In this document: piece after piece, positions 9,310 to 18,583 of the stretch | Position numbering within the stretch: position 1 is the first letter of the stretch | Layout of the letters: every line of letters begins with the position of its first letter | Assembly: GCF_000238275.3 (NCBI RefSeq) | Contig: NZ_AHCF03000004.1 | Span: 710,671 to 774,670, forward strand | Direction of reading: 5' to 3' | Source of the DNA: Pseudoalteromonas undina | Lineage (GTDB): Bacteria > Pseudomonadota > Gammaproteobacteria > Enterobacterales > Alteromonadaceae | Length of the DNA: 64,000 nt | Made by a program: the position numbers and the translations under genes | The notes under the pieces: model-generated | Seen by the model: only the letters and a program-made list of their open reading frames with translations | What the model was told of the DNA's origin: nothing | Databases searched by the model: none

Positions 9310-11730
9310 TTAAAGTGTGTAACTAAAGCTTAGCTTTGCATTACGTTCTTCACCTGGCATTCCGCCTAAAAACATGGCTTTAGAATAGTATTTTTTATTA
9401 AACAGGTTATTAATGTTTAATTGCATCTGCCAGTTGTCTGCTTTATAGCTAACCGCAGCATCATATAAGGTATAAGCGGGTACGTAGCCATTATCAATAC
9501 CAAATGAACTTGAGTTAGTACTACGCTTATCAACAAATGTTAAACCTGCGCTTAAATCAACTGCGTGCGGTAATTCAAACAGCGCTGCTGAGTAAGTAAC
9601 CCATGAACTTGCTGTTACATAAGGCACCCCTTTTTGACGAGTATTATAACTGTCACGATTTGGGTTAGTTTTATCTCTGGCATCTTGATAAACACCGTTG
9701 ATGTTAACTTTCCATTGATCGTTCAAATAGGCATTTAAATCAATCTCTACACCTTTTGTTTGTTCTTCACCATCAAAGAAGCTCTCTACTACATTAGGTG
9801 CTGACACGCCGGCTTCATAAAGAGGGTTGGCATATTCTAAATTAGTACGCGCACTTTCAAATACCACAATTGATGCCAGTAATTGGTCATCAAATGCTTT
9901 AAAACGAAATCCTAAATCATTACTCACAGATTCGGAATCGTCTCTATCGGCTTCATTACCGGCAACAGAGCCAAGAACACTGTAAGCTGTGCGCCCTTTA
10001 GAGTGATTTAAAAACAAAGCCATATCAGCGTTTACTTGATAAGTAGCACCTAGGTTATACGTTAAACCACTGTCTGAGGTATTTGCTTCTGGCGTTGGAT
10101 TTGCGCGGCTTTGACTATAACGAGGGTCAACACCAAAGTGCTCGTAACTTTGTTTAATACGATTATGAGCAACACCAATACGAGTAGTGATCTTATCGTT
10201 AATGTAAGCAACATGTTGAAGGCCTACGCCCCATGCTTGTACTTTTTTATTGTAATCACTGGTTTTAAGCGGATCATAATCAGCAAATTCATCCGCAGGC
10301 CAATTTGGCTGGCGTATATCAAAAATATACGGTAGTGCACCTTGATAAATCACTTCACCGTCTTTGTTTTTAATAACCTTATCGGCATCATAAATGGAGT
10401 ATTGTTTAAAACGAATATCTCGGTCTTCGTAGTTGGCATTAACCAGTAATTCGTTTTCTATATTGCCGAGCATAAAGTCATAACGTAAATCTAAAAAGTA
10501 TTGCCATGATTTCTCATCTGCTTCTACTTGGCGATATTCTTGGCGTCTGGCCGCAAATGGGTGTAATACATTATCAACAACTAACGGTGCGCGTGGATCT
10601 TGGTTAATTACACCGCGTCGGTTCCAATACACATAATTATAAGCACCTGTTTGGCGGGCAAAGCTAGAAGTGTAATTACGGTACTGTAGCTGTTGATTTA
10701 AAAATAAATCATCACTAATGTAGTAATTGTGCGCTAATTTAAAACGCAGCTCTTCACCTTCGTTATCCTTTGCCATCGGTGATATTATGCCATTGGTACC
10801 AAAGTTAAAGGGTGTTAAGCCATCATTGCTTGCCAAAGAGTTAGTGAGTTCATTTCGTTGTACTTCACTCAATTGTAAGCCACTTGCTGTAGGGTCATTA
10901 ACTAAATCGGCGCCTGATACTTCTCCTGCAGTTAAACCGTTAACCGATTTACTGTTAAAAATACGAATAGGGTGGCCAATAGAGTCCACTGCAATAGCAT
11001 CTTTAATATATGCCCCAGACAATACAAAAGATTGTTGGTCATTAAGCACATATTTTAAAGACGAGTAAATTTCATCGCGCTGATCTTTTAAATCACGAAA
11101 GCCATCGCTAGAGGCGGTTTTGGCCATAACACGATAAGCTAAATCGTCGGTTATTGCATTGGTGCTATCAAGTGCAAGCGAATAACTATCCCACTGACCG
11201 ATATCCATTTCTAGGGTATGTTGCTCGTTAAACTGTGGTTTTTTTTCAATCAGGTTGATCACACCACCGGCACTACCCATACCATACAGTCCAGTTGCAG
11301 GACCCTTTAACACTTCAATCGATTCAACATTGGTTAAAGAACGCGTAGGGTTAAATGTATTGCCTAAGCCTGCGCCGCCATACATGCCATCGTAAGTGTA
11401 ATTAGCGCCCAATCCACGAATAACTAAGTTGTCACCAATGCCATAGTTATTACCCGCTTGAGTTAGGCCACTCACATTGCGGATCACATCCTGAAGACTA
11501 TCAATACCTTGTGATTCAATCAGTGCTTTATCAACAATAACCACCGGTGCAGGGGTTTCCATTAGTGACATGTCTGATTTAGTCGCTAAACCTGAATTCA
11601 TCACTACTCGGTTTTGTTGCTCGTAAACGCTAATTCGTTCAATATCTGAATTAACTTGTGACTCGTTAGCCATTGCTAAACTTGCGTTTAAGCACGCCAG
11701 AGTGAGGAGAGAGTATTGAAACCTTTTCAT
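9310..11730 (-). CDS. TonB-dependent siderophore receptor
   Basis: This 806-residue outer-membrane receptor has a signal peptide of about 21 residues. The plug domain begins near PAPVVIVDKALIESQG and includes VIRGLGANYTYDG and VEVLKGPATGLYGMGSAGGVIN-type sequence typical of siderophore receptors; a 22-strand barrel follows. The C-terminus is NAKLSFSYTL, ending in Leu rather than the usual aromatic. A clear Fur box lies just upstream, so expression should rise in iron shortage. No siderophore synthesis genes are nearby, which suggests uptake of a foreign siderophore (inference). The ligand cannot be told from sequence. Confidence 0.9.
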   Translation of the reverse strand: MKRFQYSLLTLACLNASLAMANESQVNSDIERISVYEQQNRVVMNSGLATKSDMSLMETPAPVVIVDKALIESQGIDSLQDVIRNVSGLTQAGNNYGIGDNLVIRGLGANYTYDGMYGGAGLGNTFNPTRSLTNVESIEVLKGPATGLYGMGSAGGVINLIEKKPQFNEQHTLEMDIGQWDSYSLALDSTNAITDDLAYRVMAKTASSDGFRDLKDQRDEIYSSLKYVLNDQQSFVLSGAYIKDAIAVDSIGHPIRIFNSKSVNGLTAGEVSGADLVNDPTASGLQLSEVQRNELTNSLASNDGLTPFNFGTNGIISPMAKDNEGEELRFKLAHNYYISDDLFLNQQLQYRNYTSSFARQTGAYNYVYWNRRGVINQDPRAPLVVDNVLHPFAARRQEYRQVEADEKSWQYFLDLRYDFMLGNIENELLVNANYEDRDIRFKQYSIYDADKVIKNKDGEVIYQGALPYIFDIRQPNWPADEFADYDPLKTSDYNKKVQAWGVGLQHVAYINDKITTRIGVAHNRIKQSYEHFGVDPRYSQSRANPTPEANTSDSGLTYNLGATYQVNADMALFLNHSKGRTAYSVLGSVAGNEADRDDSESVSNDLGFRFKAFDDQLLASIVVFESARTNLEYANPLYEAGVSAPNVVESFFDGEEQTKGVEIDLNAYLNDQWKVNINGVYQDARDKTNPNRDSYNTRQKGVPYVTASSWVTYSAALFELPHAVDLSAGLTFVDKRSTNSSSFGIDNGYVPAYTLYDAAVSYKADNWQMQLNINNLFNKKYYSKAMFLGGMPGEERNAKLSFSYTL

Positions 11731-11765
11731 AAACTGATAACCATTCGCATTTGTTAATTTGCGCG

Positions 11766-11784
11766 AATGATAATGGTTATCATT
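11766..11784. promoter_or_regulatory. Fur box
   Basis: AATGATAATGGTTATCATT is a near-perfect inverted repeat (AATGATAA / TTATCATT around TGG), very close to the 19-bp Fur consensus. A second, weaker GATAACCATTCGCATTT stretch lies nearer the start codon at about 11735-11751. Both lie upstream of the minus-strand receptor gene. The remainder of the 294-bp gap up to 12024 shows nothing I can name. Confidence 0.85.
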
Positions 11785-12024
11785 TTAAAATTAAATAAAA
11801 AGTTCAATTTTTTTTACTTTAATAGGTACGTTTGCTTGATTGTTATTCAATGTGATTTAAAAGCAATCATATTTGAAAATTTCAATGGAGTATTACAGTA
11901 AATAATTGGTTTAGCGGAAAGATCTTTTGAATAAAATATTGATGGCTAAACAAGCAGCTTAGCTAAATTTGCTAAAAAACTGTTAAGGTTGAGCGCAGCT
12001 CAACCTTATAGAGGCGTTTTGGGT

Positions 12025-13296
12025 TTACTGTTTGTAAATCACACCCGCTTTCATAACGAATGGGATCTGCTCTAGTGTAGAAATGTTTTTTAATGGGTTA
12101 GTGTTTACCGCTATAATATCAGCTGCAAAACCAGTTTTAATTTGCCCTAGTTGTTTATCAGCTTTTAATAATTTAGCACTATTAATGGTTGCGGCTTGGA
12201 TGGCTTGTAATTCACTCATACCAAATTCAACCATTCGCGAGAACTGCTTAGCGTTATCGCCATGCGGGTAAATAGCTGCGTCGGTTCCAAACACCATGTT
12301 TACACCCGCTTCAACCGCGCGTTTAAAACTATCGCGTTGTTTTTTTGATACCAGACGTTCTTTATTTAGATTTTCTTCATCCACGCCATTTTGTTCACCA
12401 AAGCTTAGCGTATATTCGGTATTATAAATATCCATAGACAGCCAAGTTCCATGCTCTTTTGCAAGCGCGATTGCTTCATCGTCTAAAAAGCTAGCGTGCT
12501 CAACACTATCTACACCGGCTTTAATTGCCGTTTTAATACCGTTAGTTCCATGTGCATGAGCGGCAACAGGTAATTCACGCATGTGCGCTTCATCAACAAT
12601 GGCTTTCATTTCTTCAAAGGCGTATTGCTGTATGCCGACTTTTGTTCCTTTAGAGAATACACCGCCTGTGGCGCATAGTTTGATTGCATTAGCGCCATAT
12701 TTTATATTTTCACGCACTTTAATACGCACAGCCCACGGGCCATCAGCAACGCCGGTGGCAGTATATTTCATCTCTGGAGGTAAGCGATTATTATCGCAGT
12801 GCCCACCAGTAATGCTCAAAGAAGGCCCTGCAGCCCAAATGCGTGGGCCGATAATATCACCTGCATTCACACCGTCTCGCACCGCAATAACACTGTAGCC
12901 TTCAGCACCTAAGTTCCTTACTGTAGTAAATCCAGCTTCTAAGGTTTGCTTAGCAAAATAGCTGGCTTTAATGGCCATTCGCGGAACAGATTGCCCTAAA
13001 CGTTCACTTCGAGACACAGTTGGATCGCTGGTTAAATGTACGTGCATGTCCATTAACCCAGGTAACAGGGTAAGCGTTGGTAGGTTTATCAGTTCATCAT
13101 TACTGCTAAGCTTGGGCTTTTTATTAAATTGGATTTGGCTAATAACACCTTTATCTATAGCAATCAGCGGATTAGCCTTAAGTTCGCCTGTTTCAACATC
13201 TAGCAAAGCTTTGGCCGATATATAGGTTGTGGCTAGTGCACTTGCACTGGTTAAGCTCATTAATACGATTGATAGAGTCAATAAATGTTTTTTCAT
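12025..13296 (-). CDS. Secreted metal-dependent amidohydrolase
   Basis: This is 423 residues from the ATG at 13296, which begins a proper signal peptide (MKKHLLTLSIVLMSLTSASALA). A longer reading from 13326 would put ten polar residues before it and is less likely. Amidohydrolase-superfamily metal ligands are visible: HVH in LMDMHVHL, a central HAHG and EHASFLD, and FGTDAAIYPHGDN near the C-terminus. It belongs to the imidazolonepropionase-like group that includes Xaa-Pro dipeptidases and carboxypeptidases acting in the periplasm. The exact substrate is unknown. It is divergent from the DUF885 peptidase-like gene. Confidence 0.85.
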   Translation of the reverse strand: MKKHLLTLSIVLMSLTSASALATTYISAKALLDVETGELKANPLIAIDKGVISQIQFNKKPKLSSNDELINLPTLTLLPGLMDMHVHLTSDPTVSRSERLGQSVPRMAIKASYFAKQTLEAGFTTVRNLGAEGYSVIAVRDGVNAGDIIGPRIWAAGPSLSITGGHCDNNRLPPEMKYTATGVADGPWAVRIKVRENIKYGANAIKLCATGGVFSKGTKVGIQQYAFEEMKAIVDEAHMRELPVAAHAHGTNGIKTAIKAGVDSVEHASFLDDEAIALAKEHGTWLSMDIYNTEYTLSFGEQNGVDEENLNKERLVSKKQRDSFKRAVEAGVNMVFGTDAAIYPHGDNAKQFSRMVEFGMSELQAIQAATINSAKLLKADKQLGQIKTGFAADIIAVNTNPLKNISTLEQIPFVMKAGVIYKQ

Positions 13297-13449
13297 GTTT
13301 AAGTCATTATAATTATTTTCATTCACTTGAATGTAGCAACCATGCGCTATTGAGTAAATAATGTAGCGACGAATAGCATTGACCGTAATTGCTTTATTTA
13401 AGCTATTTAAAACCGCATAATTGGCGGGTAAAAACTAACAAGGATCTTT

Positions 13450-15267
13450 ATGAAAGTTATTAAAATAGCATTGGTTGCCAGTAGCGTTATGTTTGCCTTA
13501 AGTGGTTGTATGAGCACCAGCTCACAATTAAACACAAATCAGTCAGTCGCACCTGTAATAAGCGAATTATCAGCCGAGCAGCAATTAGATGTGCTCGTTG
13601 CTCAGTACTACGATGAATCATTAGCTTTTAATCCATTAAGCGCTACTTACAATGGCCGCCATGAATTTGATGATCAATTTTTACCTGAAATATCGCAGCT
13701 TAATCGCGATAAAAAAGCCGCATTTTACAAAAAATATCAACAACGCTTAACGCTGATTGATGAATCACAACTGACCTGTCAAGCGCTACTGAATTTTGAA
13801 GTATTATCCCGAGATTTAGCCCTCAAGCTTGAGGGGATGCAATATAAAAATTATTTGTTACCGATAAATCAAATGTCGGGTGCGCATAATACCTTCGCTG
13901 GATTTGGTTCAGGACAAAGTGCTCAGCCTTTTAATACTGTTGCCGACTACCAAAAATTTATCAAGCGTGCAGATGGTTTCGTTAAATGGCTTGCAAGTGT
14001 TGAACAATCAATGGCGCAAGGCGTTAAAAACGATGTGGTACTGCCTATGCCATTAGCAAAAAAATTACTCCCGCAATTTAAAGCGCATGTTGTTACAAGC
14101 GCAGAAGATTCTCTCTTTTATTCGCCCATTAAAGCCATGCCCGACTCTTTTTCAGCTGATGAAAAGCAACAGTTAAGATCGCAATATACAACATTGATTT
14201 TAGATAAATTAGTGCCTGCATATCAGCGAATGAGCGATTTCTTACTTAACGATTATATTCCTTATGCCCGCGATTCTGTTGGTTATGCTGATTTACCCAA
14301 TGGTAAAGCATGGTACGAATACCAAATAAAGAAAAATACTACGTTAAGTTTATTAGCGGATGAAATTCATAAGATTGGTTTAAGTGAAGTGGCAAGAATC
14401 TTAAGTGAGATGGAAACGGTTAAAGAAACCGTAGGATTTGAAGGAGAATTATCAGCATTTTTTAACCACTTACGTGACTCAGATGAGTTTTATTATAAAA
14501 CAGCCGATGAGTTAATTACCGCCTATGAACAAATTAAAGTAAAAATAGACGCCCGCTTACCAAAGTTATTTAATATTGAGCCTAAGGCTCCTTATATTGT
14601 TAAAGCGGTTGAAGCCTATCGTGCCCAATCGGCTGCGGGAGCGTCGTATGCAGGACCAGCTCCTGATGGTTCGCGCCCAGGTATATTTTATATCAATACA
14701 TACAACTTAAAAGCACAGCCTAAGTTCTTACTCGAAACGCTGTCTATTCATGAAGCCGCTCCGGGGCATCACTTTCAAATAGCGCTGCAACAAGAGGTGC
14801 AAAGCTTGCCCGATTTTCGTAAATTCGGCGGCTACACGGTGTTTGCTGAGGGTTGGGCATTATACGCAGAAAGCTTAGGCAAAGAACTGGGTTTATTTAC
14901 CGATCCGTATATGTGGTATGGGCGTCTTAACGATGAGCAGTTAAGAGCGATGCGATTAGTGCTTGATACAGGTTTTCATGCCAAAGGTTGGACACGTCAA
15001 CAGGGCATTGATTACATGCTAGCAAATTCTTCAATGGCAAAAAGTGATGTTATTGCTGAAGTTGAGCGCTATATCGCATGGCCTGGGCAAGCATTATCGT
15101 ACAAATTGGGTGAGTTTAAAATTAAAGAGCTCAGAGATTACGCCCACCAGCAATTAGGTGAGCAATTCGATATTAAAGCGTTTCATACGCAAATATTGAT
15201 TGATGGTGCATTACCTATGCCTATCCTTGAGCAAAAAATTAAACGTTGGGTTAAATCTCAGCAGTAA
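13450..15267 (+). CDS. DUF885 family lipoprotein, putative peptidase
   Basis: This is a 605-residue lipoprotein (lipobox LSGC, Cys at about 20). The DUF885 body contains HEAAPGHHFQ at about 437-446, a gluzincin-like HExxxGHH arrangement, and downstream FAEGWALYAE that would give the third metal ligand. Members of DUF885 are annotated as metal-dependent carboxypeptidases, but few are characterised. Its divergent pairing with a secreted amidohydrolase of the Xaa-Pro dipeptidase group fits joint use in peptide breakdown outside the inner membrane. That link is inference. Confidence 0.85.
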   Translation: MKVIKIALVASSVMFALSGCMSTSSQLNTNQSVAPVISELSAEQQLDVLVAQYYDESLAFNPLSATYNGRHEFDDQFLPEISQLNRDKKAAFYKKYQQRLTLIDESQLTCQALLNFEVLSRDLALKLEGMQYKNYLLPINQMSGAHNTFAGFGSGQSAQPFNTVADYQKFIKRADGFVKWLASVEQSMAQGVKNDVVLPMPLAKKLLPQFKAHVVTSAEDSLFYSPIKAMPDSFSADEKQQLRSQYTTLILDKLVPAYQRMSDFLLNDYIPYARDSVGYADLPNGKAWYEYQIKKNTTLSLLADEIHKIGLSEVARILSEMETVKETVGFEGELSAFFNHLRDSDEFYYKTADELITAYEQIKVKIDARLPKLFNIEPKAPYIVKAVEAYRAQSAAGASYAGPAPDGSRPGIFYINTYNLKAQPKFLLETLSIHEAAPGHHFQIALQQEVQSLPDFRKFGGYTVFAEGWALYAESLGKELGLFTDPYMWYGRLNDEQLRAMRLVLDTGFHAKGWTRQQGIDYMLANSSMAKSDVIAEVERYIAWPGQALSYKLGEFKIKELRDYAHQQLGEQFDIKAFHTQILIDGALPMPILEQKIKRWVKSQQ

Positions 15268-15363
15268 TAAAATCGCGCGAAGCCATGCAGATATTAGGGA
15301 TTGGCTTTGCGCGCTTTGCTGCAATACGTTAGAATGCGCGCTCTTAAAAGGGGCGAGAACACC

Positions 15364-15876
15364 ATGTTTGATCAACAATTAGCAAATACCCAATTTTGGC
15401 TTAGCAAAAGCCTGAATGAAATGAACCAACAAGAATGGGAAGCCATTTGTGATGGATGTGGAAAGTGTTGTTTAAACACCTTTATTGACAGTGAAGACGA
15501 AGATGACTTTACTGCTACCGATCAGCTAAGAGAAGGCGAGCAACTTATATTCACTAATATTGTTTGCCAATACCTTGATAACAATACCTGTGGCTGTAGT
15601 GAATACGAAAACCGCCAAACCTTAGTCCCTTCGTGCGTTAAGCTCACTAAAGAAAACCTAAAAGACATCTTTTTCATGCCCCAAAGCTGTAGCTACCGCC
15701 GACTTCATGAAGGGCGCGGTTTAGCAACGTGGCATCCGTTACTTAATAACGGCGATAAAACTAAAATGCATGAGCTAAATATTTCAGTCAAAGATAAAAC
15801 AGTAAAAGATTGTGATGTAAAACTGGAAGATTTTGACTTGTATATTGCCGAGTGGCCAACCAAGGATTGCAACTAG
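15364..15876 (+). CDS. ycgN: YcgN family CxxC-rich protein
   Basis: This 170-residue protein starts at the ATG 15364 (MFDQQLANTQFWLSKSL). A longer reading from 15301 adds a non-conserved tail. It carries CDGCGKCC near residue 30 and more cysteines at CQYL, CGC and SCSYRR, the pattern of the UPF0260/YcgN group of putative metal-binding proteins. Function is unknown. Its TAG stop overlaps the GTG of the next gene by one base (TAGTG), so the two are coupled. Confidence 0.9.
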   Translation: MFDQQLANTQFWLSKSLNEMNQQEWEAICDGCGKCCLNTFIDSEDEDDFTATDQLREGEQLIFTNIVCQYLDNNTCGCSEYENRQTLVPSCVKLTKENLKDIFFMPQSCSYRRLHEGRGLATWHPLLNNGDKTKMHELNISVKDKTVKDCDVKLEDFDLYIAEWPTKDCN

Positions 15877-16391
15877 TGAGTAAGTTACAAGCAAGTATTG
15901 GTTTAATAAATCCTAAAAGCCCAACCAACGTGGGCGCGGTGTTACGCGCTGCTGGTTGTTATGACGCCAAGCAGGTATTTTTTACCGGCAACCGTTATTT
16001 AAATGCACAAAAATTTCATACTGATACTAAAAATGTGGTGCAACGTATTCCATTAACCGCCACCGACAATTTAGCATCAGTTAAGCCACAAGACGCAAAA
16101 GTAGTGGTAATAGAGCTAATTGAAGGTGCCACTCCTTTACCCGAGTTTACTCATCCTGAGAACGCATTTTATGTGTTTGGTCCAGAAGACGGCTCTGTGC
16201 CTAAAGACGTTTTAAAATGGTGCGACGAAGTTGTGTATATCCCAACTATAGGTTGTATGAATTTAGCGGCAACTTGTAATGTTGTTCTTTATGACCGACT
16301 CGCGAAATTGGGCGGAATTCAAAGCAGCGATGAAACCATTATTTCCTCACGCGATACTAATAATAAAATGAAATGGAAAAAACAACCTTAA
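15876..16391 (+). CDS. TrmH/SpoU (SPOUT) family RNA methyltransferase
   Basis: This is 171 residues from the GTG 15876, which overlaps the ycgN stop; AAGGA lies about 9 bases ahead. The N-terminal GLINPKSPTNVGAVLRAAGCY is motif 1 of SPOUT enzymes. FGPEDGSVP and IPTIGCMNLAATCNVVLYDRL are motifs 2 and 3 of the trefoil knot that binds S-adenosylmethionine. It has no RNA-binding extension, so it is a minimal catalytic domain. The RNA target is not evident. There is no terminator directly after it. Confidence 0.88.
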   Translation: MSKLQASIGLINPKSPTNVGAVLRAAGCYDAKQVFFTGNRYLNAQKFHTDTKNVVQRIPLTATDNLASVKPQDAKVVVIELIEGATPLPEFTHPENAFYVFGPEDGSVPKDVLKWCDEVVYIPTIGCMNLAATCNVVLYDRLAKLGGIQSSDETIISSRDTNNKMKWKKQP

Positions 16392-16412
16392 TATACACAA
16401 TATAAGCGTGAA

Positions 16413-16503
16413 CAGGACGTGGTAGCTTTGCTCGGTTTTACTTATTCTTACATGGATGTAAGCTAATGGAATAGCGCAGGAGCAGTTATCGAGCCCACCA
16501 CTA
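16413..16503. repeat. Possible intergenic repeat element with hairpins
   Basis: The 312-bp gap between the methyltransferase and the M1-like peptidase holds CTTACAT-GG-ATGTAAG, a perfect 7-bp hairpin, followed by GCGCAGGAGCAGTTATCGAGC. GTGGT near the left end pairs with ACCAC near the right. The look is that of the short palindromic intergenic repeats common in marine gammaproteobacteria, but no second copy lies in this window to prove repetition. The rest of the gap (16504-16703) is A+T-rich with nothing recognised. Confidence 0.35.
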
Positions 16504-16703
16504 ATTTACCAACCTCGCACCACGATTAAATCGCCCCCAGTTTAAAAAAATATTAATCCGCAAAGCATCAACAGATCCTAGTTAAATGTAAATAAAAGTA
16601 ACTAATTAACTTAAAAAATAAGCAGTTCGTCTTTTTTTAACTCTATAAATGTAAAAGTATGTAATTATAATGAAAAAATAATAACTACAAGGTTTTACAT
16701 TTT

Positions 16704-18392
16704 ATGCATAGGCTATGTTACTTGTTTTGCTGTTGTTGGCTAATGTTACTAAGCATTCCGCTAACAGGCTGTTATTCAAAGCCTGCAGCTTTAGCTCCTC
16801 AAGTAGCAAGTACTGGTGAGTCGTTATCCACGATAGCTCAAACCACTGATGTCATTTTTTACGATTTACAGCTAGTTGTCCTGCCCAGTAAGAAAAAAAT
16901 TTCCGGCATAGGTAAAACCATGTTTCGAGTGCTGAAAAAAACGCAGCAAGTCGAACTCAAGCTCGATAGTCGTTTCTCTATTGAAAATGTCACTGTTGCT
17001 AAGCAATCAGCCAATTTTAGTCACCAGCAGGGCGTTATCATTATTGATTTGTATGAAGCTAAATACCCAGGTGAAGTTGTCGAGGTTGCCATTAGCTATT
17101 CAGGACACCCTCATGAAGCTACTAATCCCCCATGGAGTGGTGGCTTTGTATTTAGCCATACTTCACAAGGTGAGCCTTGGATAGCAACAGCGGTACAAGG
17201 CGAAGGCTGTGACTTATTTTGGCCTTGCAAAGATCACTTCAGTGATAAAGCCGACAGTATGCGTATTCGTGTGACAGTACCAACGGGCTTAAGTGTTGCT
17301 AGTAATGGTGTACTTAAAAAAATCATGCCATTAAAAAATAATACAACTGAATTTGATTGGTTTTTATCTGAGCCTGCGAGTGATTACAATATTGCGTTAA
17401 ACATTGGTCCCTTCGAACGTATTCAACAGCAATATAAAAGTATTAACGGCACGCAGGTACCTGTTGAATTCTGGGCATTACCTGAAAACAGCCACAAAGC
17501 CACTATGCTACTCAATGATGATGTATATCAACAGCTCGCATTTTTTGAATCTGTATTAGGGCCTTACCCTTGGGGAATGCAAAAATTAGGCTTTGTAGAA
17601 ACACCGCATCTGGGTATGGAACATCAAACCATTAACGCTTATGGTAAAGGGTATACCCGCGATCCAAGTGGCTATGACTGGCTTATTCAGCACGAGTTGG
17701 CACATGAATGGTTTGGCAATTTAATGACACATGAAAAACTCAACGATGCGTGGTTACACGAAGGCTTTGGTTTCTATATGCAACCCGCTTACAGCTTATT
17801 TAAATTTGGTGAAGCTGCTTATAATCATGCTATGTACACCGCGTATTTAGGATTAAAAAATTGCCATCCTATTGTTAAACAAGGGAAAGTTACTTCTAAA
17901 GAAGCGTTTAATGCAGATATTTATGGTAAAGGTGGTTGGACGCTTCACACTCTGCGATGGTTAATTGGAGACGAGTTATTTTGGCAAGCTGCCCGAGAGT
18001 TAGTATATGGTCAAACGCAAACAGCTAATTTGAGTTATCCAATCGAGTCGCGTTATCGCAGTAGCCAAGATTTTATTGATATTGTTAACCGGATCACGGG
18101 CGATGATTATACGTGGTTATTTGATGTGTATTTAAAGCAAGCCGCGTTACCAACCTTAACAATGGAGCGAACCAACACAGTCATTTATTTAAGCTGGAGT
18201 AACAGCGAAAAAGATGGCACAGCGTTTAAAATGCCGATTCCTATTTCTATAAACGGGAAGTTGACAACTCACACTCCAGTGGATGGACTGATCACTATCA
18301 ATGCCAAAAAAAGCGACATTATCGTTATCGATCCACAGATGAAGGTTCTGCGACAGTTACCTATAATTAGTCAATGCCAGCAACAAAGCTAA
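16704..18392 (+). CDS. M1-like metallopeptidase lipoprotein
   Basis: This 562-residue lipoprotein (lipobox LTGC at about 20-23) has an M1 aminopeptidase fold. HELAHEWFGNLMTHEKLNDAWLHEGFG gives the zinc site HExxH with the third ligand Glu 18 residues on. The usual substrate-binding GxMEN is present only as GMEHQ, so the conserved Asn is His, which may alter recognition of the N-terminus. It lacks the C-terminal ARM-like domain of large M1 enzymes and ends after about 560 residues. It probably trims peptides at the membrane surface. Confidence 0.82.
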   Translation: MHRLCYLFCCCWLMLLSIPLTGCYSKPAALAPQVASTGESLSTIAQTTDVIFYDLQLVVLPSKKKISGIGKTMFRVLKKTQQVELKLDSRFSIENVTVAKQSANFSHQQGVIIIDLYEAKYPGEVVEVAISYSGHPHEATNPPWSGGFVFSHTSQGEPWIATAVQGEGCDLFWPCKDHFSDKADSMRIRVTVPTGLSVASNGVLKKIMPLKNNTTEFDWFLSEPASDYNIALNIGPFERIQQQYKSINGTQVPVEFWALPENSHKATMLLNDDVYQQLAFFESVLGPYPWGMQKLGFVETPHLGMEHQTINAYGKGYTRDPSGYDWLIQHELAHEWFGNLMTHEKLNDAWLHEGFGFYMQPAYSLFKFGEAAYNHAMYTAYLGLKNCHPIVKQGKVTSKEAFNADIYGKGGWTLHTLRWLIGDELFWQAARELVYGQTQTANLSYPIESRYRSSQDFIDIVNRITGDDYTWLFDVYLKQAALPTLTMERTNTVIYLSWSNSEKDGTAFKMPIPISINGKLTTHTPVDGLITINAKKSDIIVIDPQMKVLRQLPIISQCQQQS

Positions 18393-18583
18393 GCTTATAT
18401 AGGTTAAATTACAACTTGTTATAAGTTTAAGATTTAACCAAATACCGTTCTTTTTGGATTTAAAATCTCATTATTTATTATTATTTTTAATTATTAACCT
18501 CGCCTGAACAATATTTGCTAAGACTTTCAGTTAAAAATTTGTTAAAAAGGCAGTGGTAATAATGATTAATTCTTAAGGTACTT

